Source of the DNA: Amphiura filiformis
Taxonomy: Eukaryota; Echinodermata; Ophiuroidea; Amphilepidida; Amphiuridae
Direction of reading: 5' to 3'
Assembly: GCF_039555335.1 (NCBI RefSeq)
Contig: NC_092647.1
Span: 14,990,094-15,054,093 of the forward strand
Length of the DNA stretch: 64,000 bases
The notes below the pieces were generated by a model that ran no database searches, had not been told where the DNA came from, and saw only the letters and a list, made by a program, of their open reading frames with translations. Numbering within the stretch: the stretch's first letter is position 1; every line of letters starts with the position of its first letter. Positions 20,519 through 32,090 of this stretch are shown piece after piece. The position numbers and the translations under genes are program-made.

Positions 20519-22710
20519 TTACATTTAATTATACTTATTATGCTAGGAGCAATACCATGTTTTACGGGGATCGTGCATTCTGTATACCTGCCCCTTTCTT
20601 ATGGAATAAACTCCCAGATTATATCAGATCTTCCACATCAATTACCCAGTTCAAAAGTCTTCTTAAAACCCATCTATTCAAAATTGTATATTGGAACCTT
20701 TTAGATTTAATTTTTGATTGTTTTTACCACTGAACTTCTGCTGATACATGTATATTATTTGTATAATGGTTCCCTGTGTTTTAAACATGTTAAATAAGTT
20801 TTGCTGTATATATATTTTGTTGTCAGTTAAAATTGATCTGTTTGGTTTTTGAGCAGTTTCACCGTGCAATATTATCTGTGTGCGTAGTATTTATCATTTA
20901 TGCTTTCTTTTGTTCTTATTCAATGCATATTTCACGTTTAAACCATGCTTTTTTTGCTCTCGATTGCCATCGCATTTTTTTGTGTGCATTTTCCCCCGTG
21001 CAATATGCATAGTAGGCCTAATGTGTTATTGTTTTGCCATTTGATGTATATTCCACAGTGCTGTTTTCTGTTTGTGCGAAACATTTGCCATACTGCATGT
21101 GCAATATCCATTGATGTGCTTCATTACAAGCCGACGACGAACGTCGGCTTGTTCTGTCTTCTTCCAATTCTTTCTTTCTTCTTCTTCTGGCAACCAATCA
21201 AAATGCTCTAGCTCTGCCAAGCATTGACAGATTTCAACCATACTTGACCCAAATGACCACTGGGCTAGGCCAAACCTTCCATTTCACTTTGACCTCGCTG
21301 TGATCTTTGACCTTGACCTTATGGTCAAAAATGTTGAAAAAAAAAAAATGCTACTCCTTCCACAAATTACATGCAATGATCATGTGACTCATGCATATGA
21401 ATCAACATGTGGCAGTGCTTAAAACTTCCTAAAAAGAATTGAGGTCAAAGGTCATTAATGGGTCATTTCCGGTCAAAATCTGAAAAATTTGTAAAAAATA
21501 TTCAAAAAATCAATGTCTGTACAAATTACATAGCAGAGAGTCGCCATTAACACACATGCATTGCTATTAGCCAGGGTCCTTAGGATGTCTACAGTTTTGG
21601 GGTCAAATGTCATTAAGGGGTTACTTCCGGTCAAAAACCAAAATTATCAAAAATGTTCAAAAAAATTTTATCTCAAAAGATAAACAGACCAGAATAAAAT
21701 AACCATCACAAATGAATCAGTGTTCCCTGATGTATGCATGGTATTTTTATTTTGGGGGTCAAAGGTCATTAAGGGGTCACTTCCTGTTTTTAGCTAAATA
21801 ACTTTAAGAATTTTTATCTCAACAACTAAACATAGTAGAATTTTTTAATTAAAATTGGAACAATGCATTTTGTCGGTGTATCGTAAGGTTTTTTTCCATT
21901 GAAGCCAAAGGTCATTAAGGGGTCAATAGGTCAATCAAAATTTAAAAAATCAAAATCCATGTATAAGTTCGATTAAGCTGAAATTCACCAGGAATATTTC
22001 TTATGACATCCTAAGCACAATGCAAGAGCAGTTGACCCCATCCGTGACCCAAGGGTCAAGTCATAGGGGTCAAAGGTCAAATTCGACTGCCGGCGGCTTG
22101 TACTCAGAATCTATTGACTCTAGTTCTCTCTGTATTTTAAATGCTAGAACGTATTTTTATTATTGTACATTCAAAATATCTTTTAATGTGTTCATGTATA
22201 ATGGTTCCCTGTGTTTTAAACATGTTAAATAAGTTTTGCTGTATAAATATATTTTGTTGTCAGTTAAAATTGATCTGTTTGGTTTTTGAGCAGTTTCACC
22301 GTGCAATATTAATTGCGTGCGTTGTATTTATCATTTATGCTTACATTTTTGTTATTATTCAATGCATATTTCACGTTTAAACCATTTTTTTTGCTCTCGA
22401 TTGTCATCGCATTTTTGTGCATTTCCGGTTTCCCCCGTGCAATATGCATTGTAATGTGTTGTTGTTTTGCCATTTGATGTATATTCCACAGTGCTGTTTA
22501 CTGTTCGTGCGAAACATTTGCCATACTGCATGTGCAATATCCATTGATGTGCTTCATTCTCTCTGTATTTTAAATGCTAGAACGTATTTTTATCATTGTA
22601 TATTCAAAATATCTTTTAATGTGTTCATGTATTTTATGATTGTAAAATGTTCAGCGCCTTGAGATTTTAATGTATTGCGCTTTATAAGAATAAAATATTA
22701 TTATTATTAA
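20519..22710 (+). mobile_element. LINE (CR1/L2-like) 3' end, 5'-truncated
   Basis: At 20539-20733 the frame reads YGDRAFCIPAPFLWNKLP, then IRSSTSITQFKSLLKTHLF, and stops at TGA 20731. This is the conserved C terminus of CR1/L2/jockey-type reverse transcriptases. The 3' UTR contains a 437-bp unit twice in tandem: copy 1 is 20761-21125 plus 22124-22195, interrupted by the insertion at 21126-22123; copy 2 is 22196-22632. It ends with AGCGCCTTGAG, GCGCTTTATAAG and an (ATT)n run at about 22690-22710, the usual LINE tail. The orientation is opposite to ZRANB3. Confidence 0.85.
21126..22123. mobile_element. Insertion inside the LINE 3' UTR
   Basis: About 1 kb bounded by ACAAGCCG at 21126 and CGGCTTGT at 22101; the left end forms a hairpin (AAGCCGACG...CGTCGGCTT). 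The interior repeats phrases like GGTCAAAGGTCATTAAGGGG every 130-180 bp. The uninterrupted second copy of the LINE unit shows the empty site (TTCATTCTCTCTG). No protein was recognised. Confidence 0.7.
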
Positions 22711-22988
22711 AATATTATGCTGCAATGTGACTCTGGTAATTAAAAACACATACATTATGTTATTCTGATCATTCGTTTTTTGATGTTGTAAATTCACAAA
22801 AAATCTCTTAAATGTATAAATGTTTCATTTGGTTCATTTCTTGTTAGTCATTCCCTTTCCCGTTCATTATCCCTCATCCCTTGGGACTCCAAATCCGGTA
22901 CCTCGCTCTGCTTTTCCCTTGGACTAATTCCCCAATTTAGCTTCATAATAGTATATGAACAAAAATAAGGTCAACATGGTATACAAAC

Positions 22989-23094
22989 CTGGCCTGCATA
23001 TGGTGTCTTGATCATCTCATTTAGTTTCTGGGCTGACAGACTTGCATATGGCGTGCTTTTCAAGAAATCTTTTCTCTGACTTTTGGCCATGTCC
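22989..23094 (-). CDS. ZRANB3: ZRANB3 exon 19: start of HNH domain
   Basis: 106 nt; its first base completes an Arg codon, then DMAKSQRKDFLKSTPYASLS and LNEMIKTPYAGQ. This matches human LRDAPKSQRKNLL and LNEMIRNPGEGH. Acceptor actttcacag; the donor gtttgt is weak but phase and homology agree. Confidence 0.95.
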
Positions 23095-23266
23095 CTGTGA
23101 AAGTAAATCAAATAAATCAATAGAAAATATCATTAGGCTACCATTTATGAAAGCAGAGATATGAGACATGAGACACAACTTTTGAATGACCCTCCTATCA
23201 TTTTTTTTTTCAGTTCAGTTCAATTTTATTTTAGAAGAGATGAGGGTGCAAACTAAAATGCAGACT

Positions 23267-23931
23267 CCATTAAGGGATCTAAAATGAGCGTTTATTGCGT
23301 TTACGACAGTATTTTTGTGGGACATGAGAGCACCTCAGACCTATCAATTGCATTCTGAATACTGAAGCATGTCTTTCTGATATCAAATAATTTTCATTTT
23401 TGAAAATCACAATATAATACAAATTTTAATCAAATTTGATATTTTTCAAATTTTTGATATATAACAGTCCTCGAAGTAAATTATATAAATCTAATGTTAT
23501 ATTCTTAAAGTGTATGTAGCAGGGAGGAAAAAAGCCGACGGTCAATTGAAAATTTTGACCTTTCATATTGAAGATATGGATTTTTTCCCAAAAAGACCTA
23601 ATTTTTTTTGGTGTTTTGGGAAAAAAATCCATATCTTCAATACTGAAAGGTCCAAATTTTCAATTGATCGTCGGCTTTTCATCCCACCTACATACACTTT
23701 AAGTATAAATCATCAGATTTCTAAAGTTTACTTCAAGTACTGTTAAATATCAAAAATATCAATTTTAATGATTTGCCATAAAATGTGTATTAAATTGCGA
23801 ATTTCAAAAAATCAAAATTATTTGATATCAGAATGACATTCTTCAGTATTCAGAATGCAATTGATATGTCTGATGTGCTCTGATGTCCCAAAATAAATAC
23901 TGTCCAAACGTTCATACCCCAGCCCTTAAGG
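23267..23931. mobile_element. 665-bp palindromic MITE
   Basis: The left end CATTAAGGGATC (diverged) faces GATCC-less AGCCCTTAAGG at the right. The arms pair almost throughout, for example GACAGTATTT, TTGCATTCTGAATACTGAAG, AAAGTGTATGTAG and AAGATATGGATTTTTT, and meet near 23600. No coding potential; the short frames are artefacts of the palindrome. Confidence 0.85.
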
Positions 23932-24299
23932 ATTTAGACTTTGGAGCTCTAAACTAAAGCCAAGAATTTTCTGCTTTACAAATGCTAAATTCCGCTTTTC
24001 TCCGCTTTGTAATTTTAGCACATTTTGACATAATAAAATTTCACAAGAATCTTACCAAGAATAAACTGATCGGGTTTCATGTCTGCAATGGGAGGTAGGA
24101 CAGGCGTTGAACGGTAAATCTATGACGGATTTTGATGAATTTTGAAGACCCATTTCATTTAGTATTTTATTTATTTCTTTTCAATTGTATTTTTTTTTTT
24201 TTTTCTAGGTCATTTTTGCTTATTTTTAAATTTTTTCTCAGAAATGCGTTTTCCGCTTTACCTCCGAATCCGCAACGCGGAGAATTCTTGGCTTTTCTC

Positions 24300-24660
24300 T
24301 AAACACGGAATTGCAAAATTACCTTGGAAAGTTGCATATGCGTACATCCGTATCAAAATGATGCACTTGTCGGCTGCTACATGTGTCTCTTTTTACAAAG
24401 TAGCCAGGAATAAATGCCAGATTCATCTCAAGTGGAGGTCACTTCAAATCATTCCCAATTAAGTCACATGGATTAGGAATACAGAGAACATTCCTAAACC
24501 GTGTGACTTGGGGATGATTTGAAGTGACCTCCACTTGAGATGAGCTTGGAATCTATTCCTAGATTTTATGTGAAAAGAGACACATGTAGCAGTCGAACAT
24601 TGTATCCTTTTGATATGGATGAACACATTTAAGATATAATTTTGACATATGGCCACCCTT
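24300..24660. mobile_element. ~360-bp palindrome
   Basis: ATCTCAAGTGGAGGTCACTT (24425) is mirrored at 24523-24542, and ACATGTGTCTCTTTT (24380) at about 24570-24586. The centre is near 24487. A piece of the same family (TTGGGATGATTTGAAGTGAC) occurs at 18742-18761. Confidence 0.75.
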
Positions 24661-24802
24661 GATCTTAATGTCATTTTAGGTAGAAAAATTTCTTGCTAAT
24701 ATATGACCTTGTTCATGCAAAACTTTCAGATTTTTTATTCTTCCCTTTTTTATGTCATTCTCCTCTTGGAAATAAAGAATAGTTAAAATTAGCAATATTT
24801 AC

Positions 24803-24909
24803 CTGACTTGTGTGAATAGATCATGTGCATGCAGACCGCATTGCTGACATATACCATGCTCCGCTTCCAGAAGCTTCTCCCGAGCAAACTTGGAGCTCTT
24901 ATTTCGTAG
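24803..24909 (-). CDS. ZRANB3: ZRANB3 exon 18: first half of HNH zinc site
   Basis: 107 nt, phase 0 in, 2 out. It encodes LRNKSSKFAREKLLEAEHGI, then CQQCGLHAHDLF. The CxxC pair is the first half of the structural zinc site that supports the HNH fold; human has EHGVCQLCNVNAQELF. Acceptor gtatttaacag, donor gtaaat. Confidence 0.96.
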
Positions 24910-25189
24910 CTGTTAAATACAACGAAAAATAATCAGATGCTAAATTTAAGGGTAAAATTGAGAGCATGATTTAGGGGTTCATTCATATACTTTCATGACC
25001 AAACTGTAATGTGTTCAGAAACTTACACTTGTGGTATCGAGACTTTGGGACACCCTGTACTTGTACAGGGTGTATCAAAATGATTGGTACCCATCAGTTT
25101 CCAGTGATTATGGACAAGATTAGCAAAACAAAACGCAACCCAGAAGCTACCTTATTTACAGATGAATGTTATTCTAGGTCATAAAACTA

Positions 25190-25400
25190 TAGCCGTGTTC
25201 AGACGGGCTTAGGGGTAAGTTCCTGTTAAGCTAACACAAAGCTACCTCTGAGGTAGCTTCGTGTTAGCGACCGTCTGAACAAGTATCGTGTTAACTACCT
25301 CGAAGCTTAACATGGAAGATCTACCACAGAGAAATCTCTGTGGTAGCGCGCTAACACAAAGCGATCGTTCTGTGTTAGTGCCGGTATGAACAAGATTCTG
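25190..25400. repeat. Cluster of three hairpins
   Basis: First, GTTCAGACGG (25197) pairs with CCGTCTGAAC (about 25270), with an inner stem GCTAACACAAAGCTACCTC against GAGGTAGCTTCGTGTTAGC (one mismatch). Second, CTACCACAGAG and CTCTGTGGTAG form a perfect 11-bp stem with a 4-base loop (about 25321-25346). Third, CTAACACA pairs with TGTGTTAG (about 25352-25380). Related GCTAACACGG phrases continue at 25780. Probably one or more MITEs. Confidence 0.75.
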
Positions 25401-25859
25401 GGGTAAGCTTGACCTTATGGATACAACACTTACAATTTCGCAGTATTTTAAATTTCTTAAGCATAAATTCACAATAATTTATCTCAGTTTCTCACCGAGA
25501 ATGAACATGATGAAAGAAGCACCACAAAAAAAAAAAAAACCTAACAAAACAAAACATTAAACTGGTCAAAAGAAGAAATGGAAGAGCTGATATTAGTGTC
25601 TTGAAAGACAAAGAAATTGAGTGGAGAAGAAAAAAACAGCTAAAAAACATGTGTAGGACATAATTGCCCTGAAACTAAGAGACATCGACTTCCACAGTAT
25701 ACTTGCAGTATAGCAAACGGCCCTAAAACTTCCAGGAAATTCCTATATTTACCACGAAGTAAAGACCGAGCCGTGCAGCTAACACGGAGTGCTTAGAGTT
25801 AAAGACCACGAGGAAGGACAGTGTGGACAAGTATCCGTGTTAAGTCATGACCTTGTTAA

Positions 25860-26800
25860 GTCCCTAGTTTTGAATGATTGACTTTTTGATATAGTGAAAT
25901 TTGTCGTCCCTAGTTTTGAATTGTTGACTTTTTGATGCATATTTTTGATATAGAGAAATTTGTAGTCCCTAGTTTTGAATTGTTGACTTTTTGATGCATG
26001 TTGACCCTAGTTTTGAATTGTTGACTTTTTGATGCATATTTTTGATATAGAGAAATTTGTAGTCCCTAGTTTTGAATTGTTGACTTTTTGATGCATATTT
26101 TTGATATAGAGAAATTTGTAGTCTCTAGTTTTGAATTGTTGACTTTTTGATGCATATTTTTGATAGAGAAATTTGTAGTCCCTAGTTTTGAATTGTTGAC
26201 TTTTTGATGCATATTTTTGATATAGTGAAATTTGTAGTCCCTAGTTTTGAATTGTTGACTTTTTGATGCATATTTTTGATATAGTGAAATTTGTAGTCCC
26301 TAGTTTTGAATTGTTGACTTTTTGATGCATATTTTTGATATAGAGAAATTTGTAGTCCCTAGTTTTGAATTGTTGACTTTTTGATGCATATTTTTGATAT
26401 AGTGAAATTTGTAGTCCCTAGTTTTGAATTGTTGACTTTTTGATGCATATTTTTGATATAGAGAAATTTGTAGACCCTAGTTTTGAATTGTTGACTTTTT
26501 GATGCATATTTTTGATATAGTGAAATTTGTAGTCCCTAGTTTTGAATTGTTGACTTTTTGATGCATATTTTTGATATAGTGAAATTTGTAGTCCCTAGTT
26601 TTGAATTGTTGACTTTTTGATGCATATTTTTGATATAGAGAAATTTGTAGTCCCTAGTTTTGAATTATTGACTTTTTGATGCATATTTTTGATAGAGAGA
26701 AATTTGTAGTCCCTAGTTTTGAATTGTTGACTTTTTGATGCATATTTTTGATATAGAGAAATTTGTAGTCCCTAGTTTTGAATTATTGACTTTTTGATAA
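25860..26800 (+). repeat. 59-bp minisatellite, about 16 copies
   Basis: Unit length is 59 bp (26064 to 26123). Each unit begins GTCCCTAGTTTTGAATTGTT and ends GATATAGAGAAATTTGTA, with few differences between copies. One unit near 26005 is shortened and a GATATAG/GATAGAG variation recurs. The high similarity suggests recent expansion or ongoing homogenisation. Confidence 0.95.
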
Positions 26801-26937
26801 CAGGGAGGTAAGCTCCCGTGTGATCATGCCTTAAAAATCCTTGGCATTTCAAGAAGACCCAATGTTGCATATTGAAGAAGCAAGCTTGCCAATAAACATC
26901 AAATCTGATGGGTACCAAACATTTTGATTATACTTAC

Positions 26938-27069
26938 CCCATGTTCCTCTTTACACTGCTCTGAACAGAAGCGCCTATCCCATGCTGCTCCTTTGTGTCT
27001 GGATTCAGCTTCAGAGAGAGTTGCTTGGCCACAAAATAAACACAGAGGGCAGCCATCTTTGTCTACCAC
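26938..27069 (-). CDS. ZRANB3: ZRANB3 exon 17: Cys-rich zinc module
   Basis: 132 nt, 44 codons, phase 0. It encodes VVDKDGCPLCLFCGQATLSE, then WDRRFCSEQCKEEHG. The CxxC and CxxxC pairs and the WD.RFCS..C block match the human segment (PLCLRCQQPTC, WDSRFCSLKC), a likely zinc-binding unit before the nuclease. Acceptor cttttctag, donor gtaagt. Confidence 0.96.
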
Positions 27070-27137
27070 CTAGAAAAGATAAAATGTGATATTTATTTTA
27101 ATCGAGTAAATAATGATACAATTTCAATAATTCAATA

Positions 27138-27391
27138 TGTGACACGATCTGGTCCATGGGGGCCAAAGGCGGCAAATTTGAAGCTGAGATAAAGGTAAAA
27201 ATATGGAACAAAAACAATAAAATACATAAGAAAATAGACATCAAAAACTTCATAACTTTAGAACCAAGTATGCTAGACCTTTGGTGTTTTCAGTAAATGA
27301 TTGACTATTGTATGTATAATGTAATAATTACAGTAACTCAATTGTCAAAAATGCCTCCTTTGGCCCCCCCCATGGACCAGATTGTGTCACA
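27138..27391. mobile_element. MITE with TGTGACACGATCTGG ends at a TA site
   Basis: TGTGACACGATCTGGTCCAT at 27138 is mirrored by ATGGACCAGATTGTGTCACA at 27391; the arms extend about 45 bp. TA flanks both sides. A truncated relative lies at about 55500-55725. Member of the TGTGAC-ended group. Confidence 0.82.
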
Positions 27392-27428
27392 TATATACTT
27401 CGAAATTTTGTAGTGCATTGCTACAGAC

Positions 27429-28273
27429 CAGTGGTGTAGCGTGGGTCATCATATTGGGGGGGGGGGGTACCAACCATGATTGGGGGCACCAGGTCTGATT
27501 GGGGGGGGCACAAGCCAAGGTTTTTGACAATTTTCCTATGGATTTTTAAAATAAATTTTGCAATCGATCAACAATAATAAATGAAAAGTACTTCTCAATG
27601 TATGTTCATTCAACCCCTAATCTGTCTTATATTGATCATCTCACCTTTCATTTAGATTTTTTCATGGGTAAAATCAAAGAATGTTTTGTTGGTTATGACC
27701 CCAGCTCATTTCTTGAATTTAGTCGATGTCTACAGTGTTGACTCCTGTCAATTTTTGTGGCTTTCTGCAGTCACTGTATAAACTTTGGTTCCTCATCAAC
27801 TTCTAGATGGAATGTGGTTATGGACAAAATGAAGAATACAGAAGAGAAAAACCACTCATACTGAAAAGCTAGCCAGGAGGGGCAGAGTGCCCCCCCTGAA
27901 AAAAAATGAAAAAAAAAAGTGCCCCTCTGACAAAAAATGAATGAGAAAATTAGGAGTGCAAAGGAAAAGAAAAGGGGCAAGGAACCCTTTCCTACCAAAA
28001 TTCAGCCCAATCATGGGCCAAAATAGTACAAAATACAAAATTTTGCACATTGTAACAATAAAGCCCTTTTCATCCTGATAATGGGTGAAAATAGTGTAAA
28101 ATACCAAATATTTGCATGCTACGCGTGCACATCATCCCAATAAAGCCATTTTTGGAAGCTCAAAGACATATAGTCTCTATGTATTTGTATGATGCAACTG
28201 AAATTTTTTTCGTCTGTGCCCCAAAAAATTCATTTTGCCCCCCCCCCAACCAAGAAAGCTAGCTATGCCCCTG
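27429..28273. mobile_element. hAT-like non-autonomous element
   Basis: Starts CAGTGGTGTAGC and ends GCTATGCCCCTG, the common ends of hAT-type elements. G-runs near the left end (27458-27510) pair with C-runs near the right (about 28235-28250). The flanking 8-mers match poorly, so this is an old copy. Confidence 0.6.
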
Positions 28274-29436
28274 GTGTAACCCTCAATCAACTGTGGAGCA
28301 GGCAACTACACAAAGTTTCCCCAAGTACAAAGATCCACAGCTAGTGAGGTAATTGCATCTGGTTGTAAGGGATGAAATCAAAACTCGCCCAGCTGTTGAC
28401 CCCCGGTTCCATCCAGTTACCATTGTTTAGAACAAAAGCAACCAGACGGAACCGGCGGTCAATTTTTGATTTTGTCCATAATTCGTTGTTGGAATCCCCC
28501 AACAGCTTCTGTATATAAGTCAGACAGCTTGTCCTTTGTCACCCTGGTCCCTGGCCCCTTGCCACACGGTGGACACAAAGAGCATATGCTCCATAAGGCT
28601 CCCCACCGACATTGTCAGGATGTGTCTGGGGAAGAAAAGTTGATGCTGCCTTACTAGGCTGATGGTATTCTGAGCGCCAGTCGTTGCATACACCAGGGCG
28701 CCACTCCCACAGCTAAGGGCTAAGGGTATCTACCTCACATTGCATGCCACCAGGTATCGCCCAAGAAGAACAATATTTGGATATGCTCTTTTTATTGAAA
28801 TTCATGTTTTTTTCTCTATTGATTCAATATGACTTTGAAAGCTATGAAAAGTACCAGAAAGCAGCCAATTTACTGCCATTAAACTAGAGTCCAAAGTTTA
28901 CCGTTTTTTAAAATCCATTTTCCGTGTTGTAATCCATGTTGTTAAATTTGTAAATCCATGTTTATGAATAAAGTTTAACATGTATAAACAATGATTATGA
29001 ATCATATTAATGTCACAACAAAGTGTTCAATATCGCGATCAATATGCTCTGATTGGAGTATTCTCACGATAATAGGCCGACCGTTACCATGTTTGGATGG
29101 ATAGGGGGTTCATGCTTTGATAATATACCTTTATGTCAGTATTATTAAACAGTATTTTTTATAATAAAAATTGACATGCACAACTCAAGATTGTTTTTAA
29201 CATTTATTTCTCTTATCTTTTAACAATTTTTGTCACGTCATACAAAAATGTCATTTTCCGTGTTGTACTTCCAATTCCGTGATTTTTTTCTTCGGACTCT
29301 ACATTAAACCCTGTGCTTAACCAGTCACGCTGAGTAAGCAGGCGCCAGATGGTGCTGGAAATAGGCTGAAGGTCAGACTAGGCAGAAAGAGCATAATGAA
29401 GGACCTGATTTCTTCTTTTGGTTCTAAGCTACCCAC

Positions 29437-29537
29437 CTGTAAATATGTCCTTTTCTTTGTAATTGCTTCTGAGTTGAATACATAAGAGTTGCAACTTTCA
29501 CTCCCACTTGAAGCAGTTACTGCATTTGAAGATGTGC
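29437..29537 (-). CDS. ZRANB3: ZRANB3 exon 16
   Basis: 101 nt; the first two bases complete a Gly codon, then 33 codons. It is a linker rich in Ser and Thr ending KKRTYLQ, which aligns with human SKGYLQ just before the zinc module. Acceptor cttttgataag, donor gtgggt. Sequence conservation is low except for the end, so the acceptor position rests mainly on phase. Confidence 0.88.
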
Positions 29538-30558
29538 CTTATCAAAAGAAACAAACACAAACAAATATAATGTGCAATTAATCAAGGCAGTTCTCTATTT
29601 GTAAAAAAAAGGGAAATGTTTGGTTTGTTTGTTTATCCATAAGGGACACACACTTGGGTCCATGGATTGTCCAATCCATGGTCCAGACATTATGCAAAAT
29701 GCACAAGCCAATCTACCTATAAAAAGCATGCTGGCCAAATTAATATACCCTACTCAAAATTGATTTTGCCTACTTTCTTTTTGTTCTTATGGTGCTTACC
29801 AAGGTGTTTTACAGCATCAAATGACAGCAGGGCTTACAACCAGATAGGACCCACAAATGGGTACTACTTGTCTACATCATTACCTTGCACAAGGGGCTAT
29901 TCCAGTTGAAATCCACCCACCCCCTGAAGACTTGAGTTTAATCTTCCACACATAGAGTATGTATTTCGAATTGAGTTAGCTGAATGGGTGACTTCATTTG
30001 ACGTCTACACCCCCTGTGTGAAAGATTATGGTTGCATCTTCCACAGGGAGTGTATGGAATTCAAATGAGATAGCACAATGTAGCTTTCTCAAGCTGAAGC
30101 TGTAACTTTACCTAACAGTTACTGAACTGAAGTTTGATTGACTTATATTGGACAAAAATTATTTGGTTTCTCTTACTGCACACATCAATAAACTCTCAAC
30201 TTATGCTGGCGTAAATTAACATTAGCGTGTGCCAGTCACACATGCAATGCGCAACTAGCGTAAGTGCTGTGCCCAACTGCGTGCATGCCATTCTATAGCA
30301 ATACACAATGCCTACTATAAGCTGCACAAACTTTACCAATGATCGAGCTCAATCCTGTTTTTTGCAATACAAAAGTTTGGTAATTTGAAAAGAATCATCA
30401 TTTTTGTGGCATGTAATTCTTGTGAAATTGCTACATAGAAAAAAGAAATATTTGTGAGCATGAACATTTCACGAATCCATGTTATTCCTGAAATTCACAA
30501 ATTTTTCATGCATGCAAATATTTCATTGGTCAAAACTAATAACTTCAGCTCTATTTAC
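29538..30558. other. ZRANB3 intron 15
   Basis: Contains a palindromic MITE at about 29895-30080 of the CCAGTTGAAATCC family (also at 15368). Around 30190-30290 are several GCGTAAGT-like phrases resembling 45070-45150. No gene is seen. Confidence 0.7.
29895..30080. mobile_element. Palindromic MITE of the CCAGTTGAAATCC family
   Basis: Begins GGGCTATTCCAGTTGAAATC. Inner pairs include ATCTTCCACA against TGTGAAAGAT and CCCCCTG against CAGGGAG. It is diverged from the 15368 copy. Confidence 0.65.
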
Positions 30559-30817
30559 CTGGTATATCGCTTTCTGGTCCTGATGGACCACTGCTATCTT
30601 CTATACTACTTGACTTTCCAACTGGACTGGGCATGTCAGTACCAAGAGTTTGATTATGAGCTACAACACCATCACCTGTCAATACCGTGTTATTTGGTGC
30701 GTTGCCTGCTTGTTTCTTGGTGACACCCTTCTTATGGGCGACTGAAGGCTTGGTGATAAGCCGCACAGTGCCTCCGACATCTTTGGCTTTTTCAAGGGCT
30801 GATTTAGCTAAATCCTC
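30559..30817 (-). CDS. ZRANB3: ZRANB3 exon 15
   Basis: 259 nt, phase 0 in, 1 out. It starts EDLAKSALEKAKDVGGTVRL ITK, matching human KVKNVGGHVRLITK, then becomes a low-complexity Ser/Pro/Gly-rich linker (GTDMPSPVGKSSSIEDSSGP). Acceptor gattttgcag, donor gtaaat. Confidence 0.95.
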
Positions 30818-31283
30818 CTGCAAAATCAAAATCATATAATATGGTTTACGGTGTGTACATGTATACTTTATGGAATCATGTATCAATTCTACAGTACACA
30901 AATATGTTTAGGGCAGGGCACTCTTTTGCGCAAGTGATTCACTGATTTTGTGAATATCTCATGAATGATGGTATTGTTGACTTGAATTACCAATGAGGGG
31001 TGTGGTGCGGTTTTATTTAATATATGCCTTTTGGCATAAATTAGCAAGAAACTCAATAAAAGAGTAAGATATGGGTTTAGTAAGTCCCCTGTGAGAACTA
31101 GATTTGATATAAAGAGTAAGGATGCTTGCAAGATATTGACAGAAAATGTTTCAACTTTATTTTCACTTAGGCTTGGTAAACTAATTTGTTTGATCTTTGG
31201 ATCAACCGTTGATGCTACAATTAATTAATCAGAATTAATGCTATTTATATTGGCCAATATCAATACAGGCAAAGATTCATATA

Positions 31284-31709
31284 TGTGACGTGTCATGTCA
31301 AAAGGAGACACTTTTGGGCAGGTTATGAATTTTGAGGTTTTTACATATCTTATATAAAGAGATATTTTGCTCCACAACGCCGTTTTCCCCAATGAAATCG
31401 GACATTCCTAGGCGAAGATATTCAGTTCGGAAGTTATGGTATTATAAAATTGGAAATTGAAATATCGGCCTTTAAAAAAATATTATTGACAATGTTGAGA
31501 GTAGGAATTAATTTGAAAAATGTCTCAAAAAATACAAGATGCCTGCTATATTCCGGTCTGAAACTATCAGACAATATTTTTAACATTAATAACATCACAA
31601 ATTTGCAACAAACACAAATTGTGAAAAAATCAATCGCCAGCAGATTTTTGGCTATTTCTCCATTTACGATCCTGCCCAAAAGTGTCTCCTTTTGACATGA
31701 CACGTCACA
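31284..31709. mobile_element. MITE with TGTGACGTGTCATGTC ends
   Basis: TGTGACGTGTCATGTCAAAA at 31284 and its complement at 31709 form ~45-bp near-perfect terminal repeats running through GGAGACACTTTTGGGCAGG. TA flanks both sides. 20445-20492 is a minimal relative. Confidence 0.85.
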
Positions 31710-31728
31710 TATTATCACAATTAACTAC

Positions 31729-32090
31729 AGTCAATTAAAAGGGCATTTCGTGATCCACAGCCTCATCCCCCCACTTTTCTCAAAAAAAGTTGAGATTTTT
31801 ATATCACTGGAAACCTCTGGCTACATATTGTTTATGTACAAAATATTTCTTGCAGATTAATTCGTTTAGCAAAGATATCGTGAAATTTGAATTTCATTCT
31901 GGTGCACCAGAACGAAATTACAACGTATTGTCTATGGAACAGTGTAATACACATAATCATGCATAACTCGCAAACGCAAAATCGGAATCAACTGAAATTT
32001 TGGGAATATGCTTTTTAAATGGATATGTACTGAAAAATGTCATAAAAAGAGGATGCTAGGATCACGAAATACTCCTTTAATTGACTTTAT
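31729..32090. mobile_element. MITE with AGTCAATTAAA...CATTTCGTGATCC ends
   Basis: AGTCAATTAAAAGGGCATTT at the left matches the complement of the right end (GGATCACGAAATACTCC, TTTAATTGACT). The family recurs, enlarged, at 6080-6730 and as end fragments at 61850-62060. Confidence 0.75.

Larger units (their letters stand above)
20087..22988. other. ZRANB3 intron 19
   Basis: Holds the 48-bp TGTGAC palindrome (20445-20492) and a CR1/L2-like LINE 3' end with an inserted element (20519-22710). The remaining ~600 bp shows nothing recognisable. Confidence 0.8.
23095..24802. other. ZRANB3 intron 18
   Basis: Contains two long palindromes (23267-23931 and about 24300-24660). The rest is AT-rich; nothing else recognised. 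Confidence 0.8.
24910..26937. other. ZRANB3 intron 17
   Basis: Holds a cluster of hairpins (25190-25400) and the 59-bp minisatellite (25860-26800). The stretch 25420-25780 shows no recognised feature. Confidence 0.8.
27070..29436. other. ZRANB3 intron 16
   Basis: Contains MITEs at 27138-27391 and 27429-28273. From 28300 to 29430 the sequence is plain, with a slightly GC-richer part (28380-28760) and no recognised gene. Confidence 0.75.

Noticed and set aside
28461..28657. 63-codon frame in GC-richer part of intron 16
   Set aside because: No motif recognised; surrounding sequence shows stops and no splice context.
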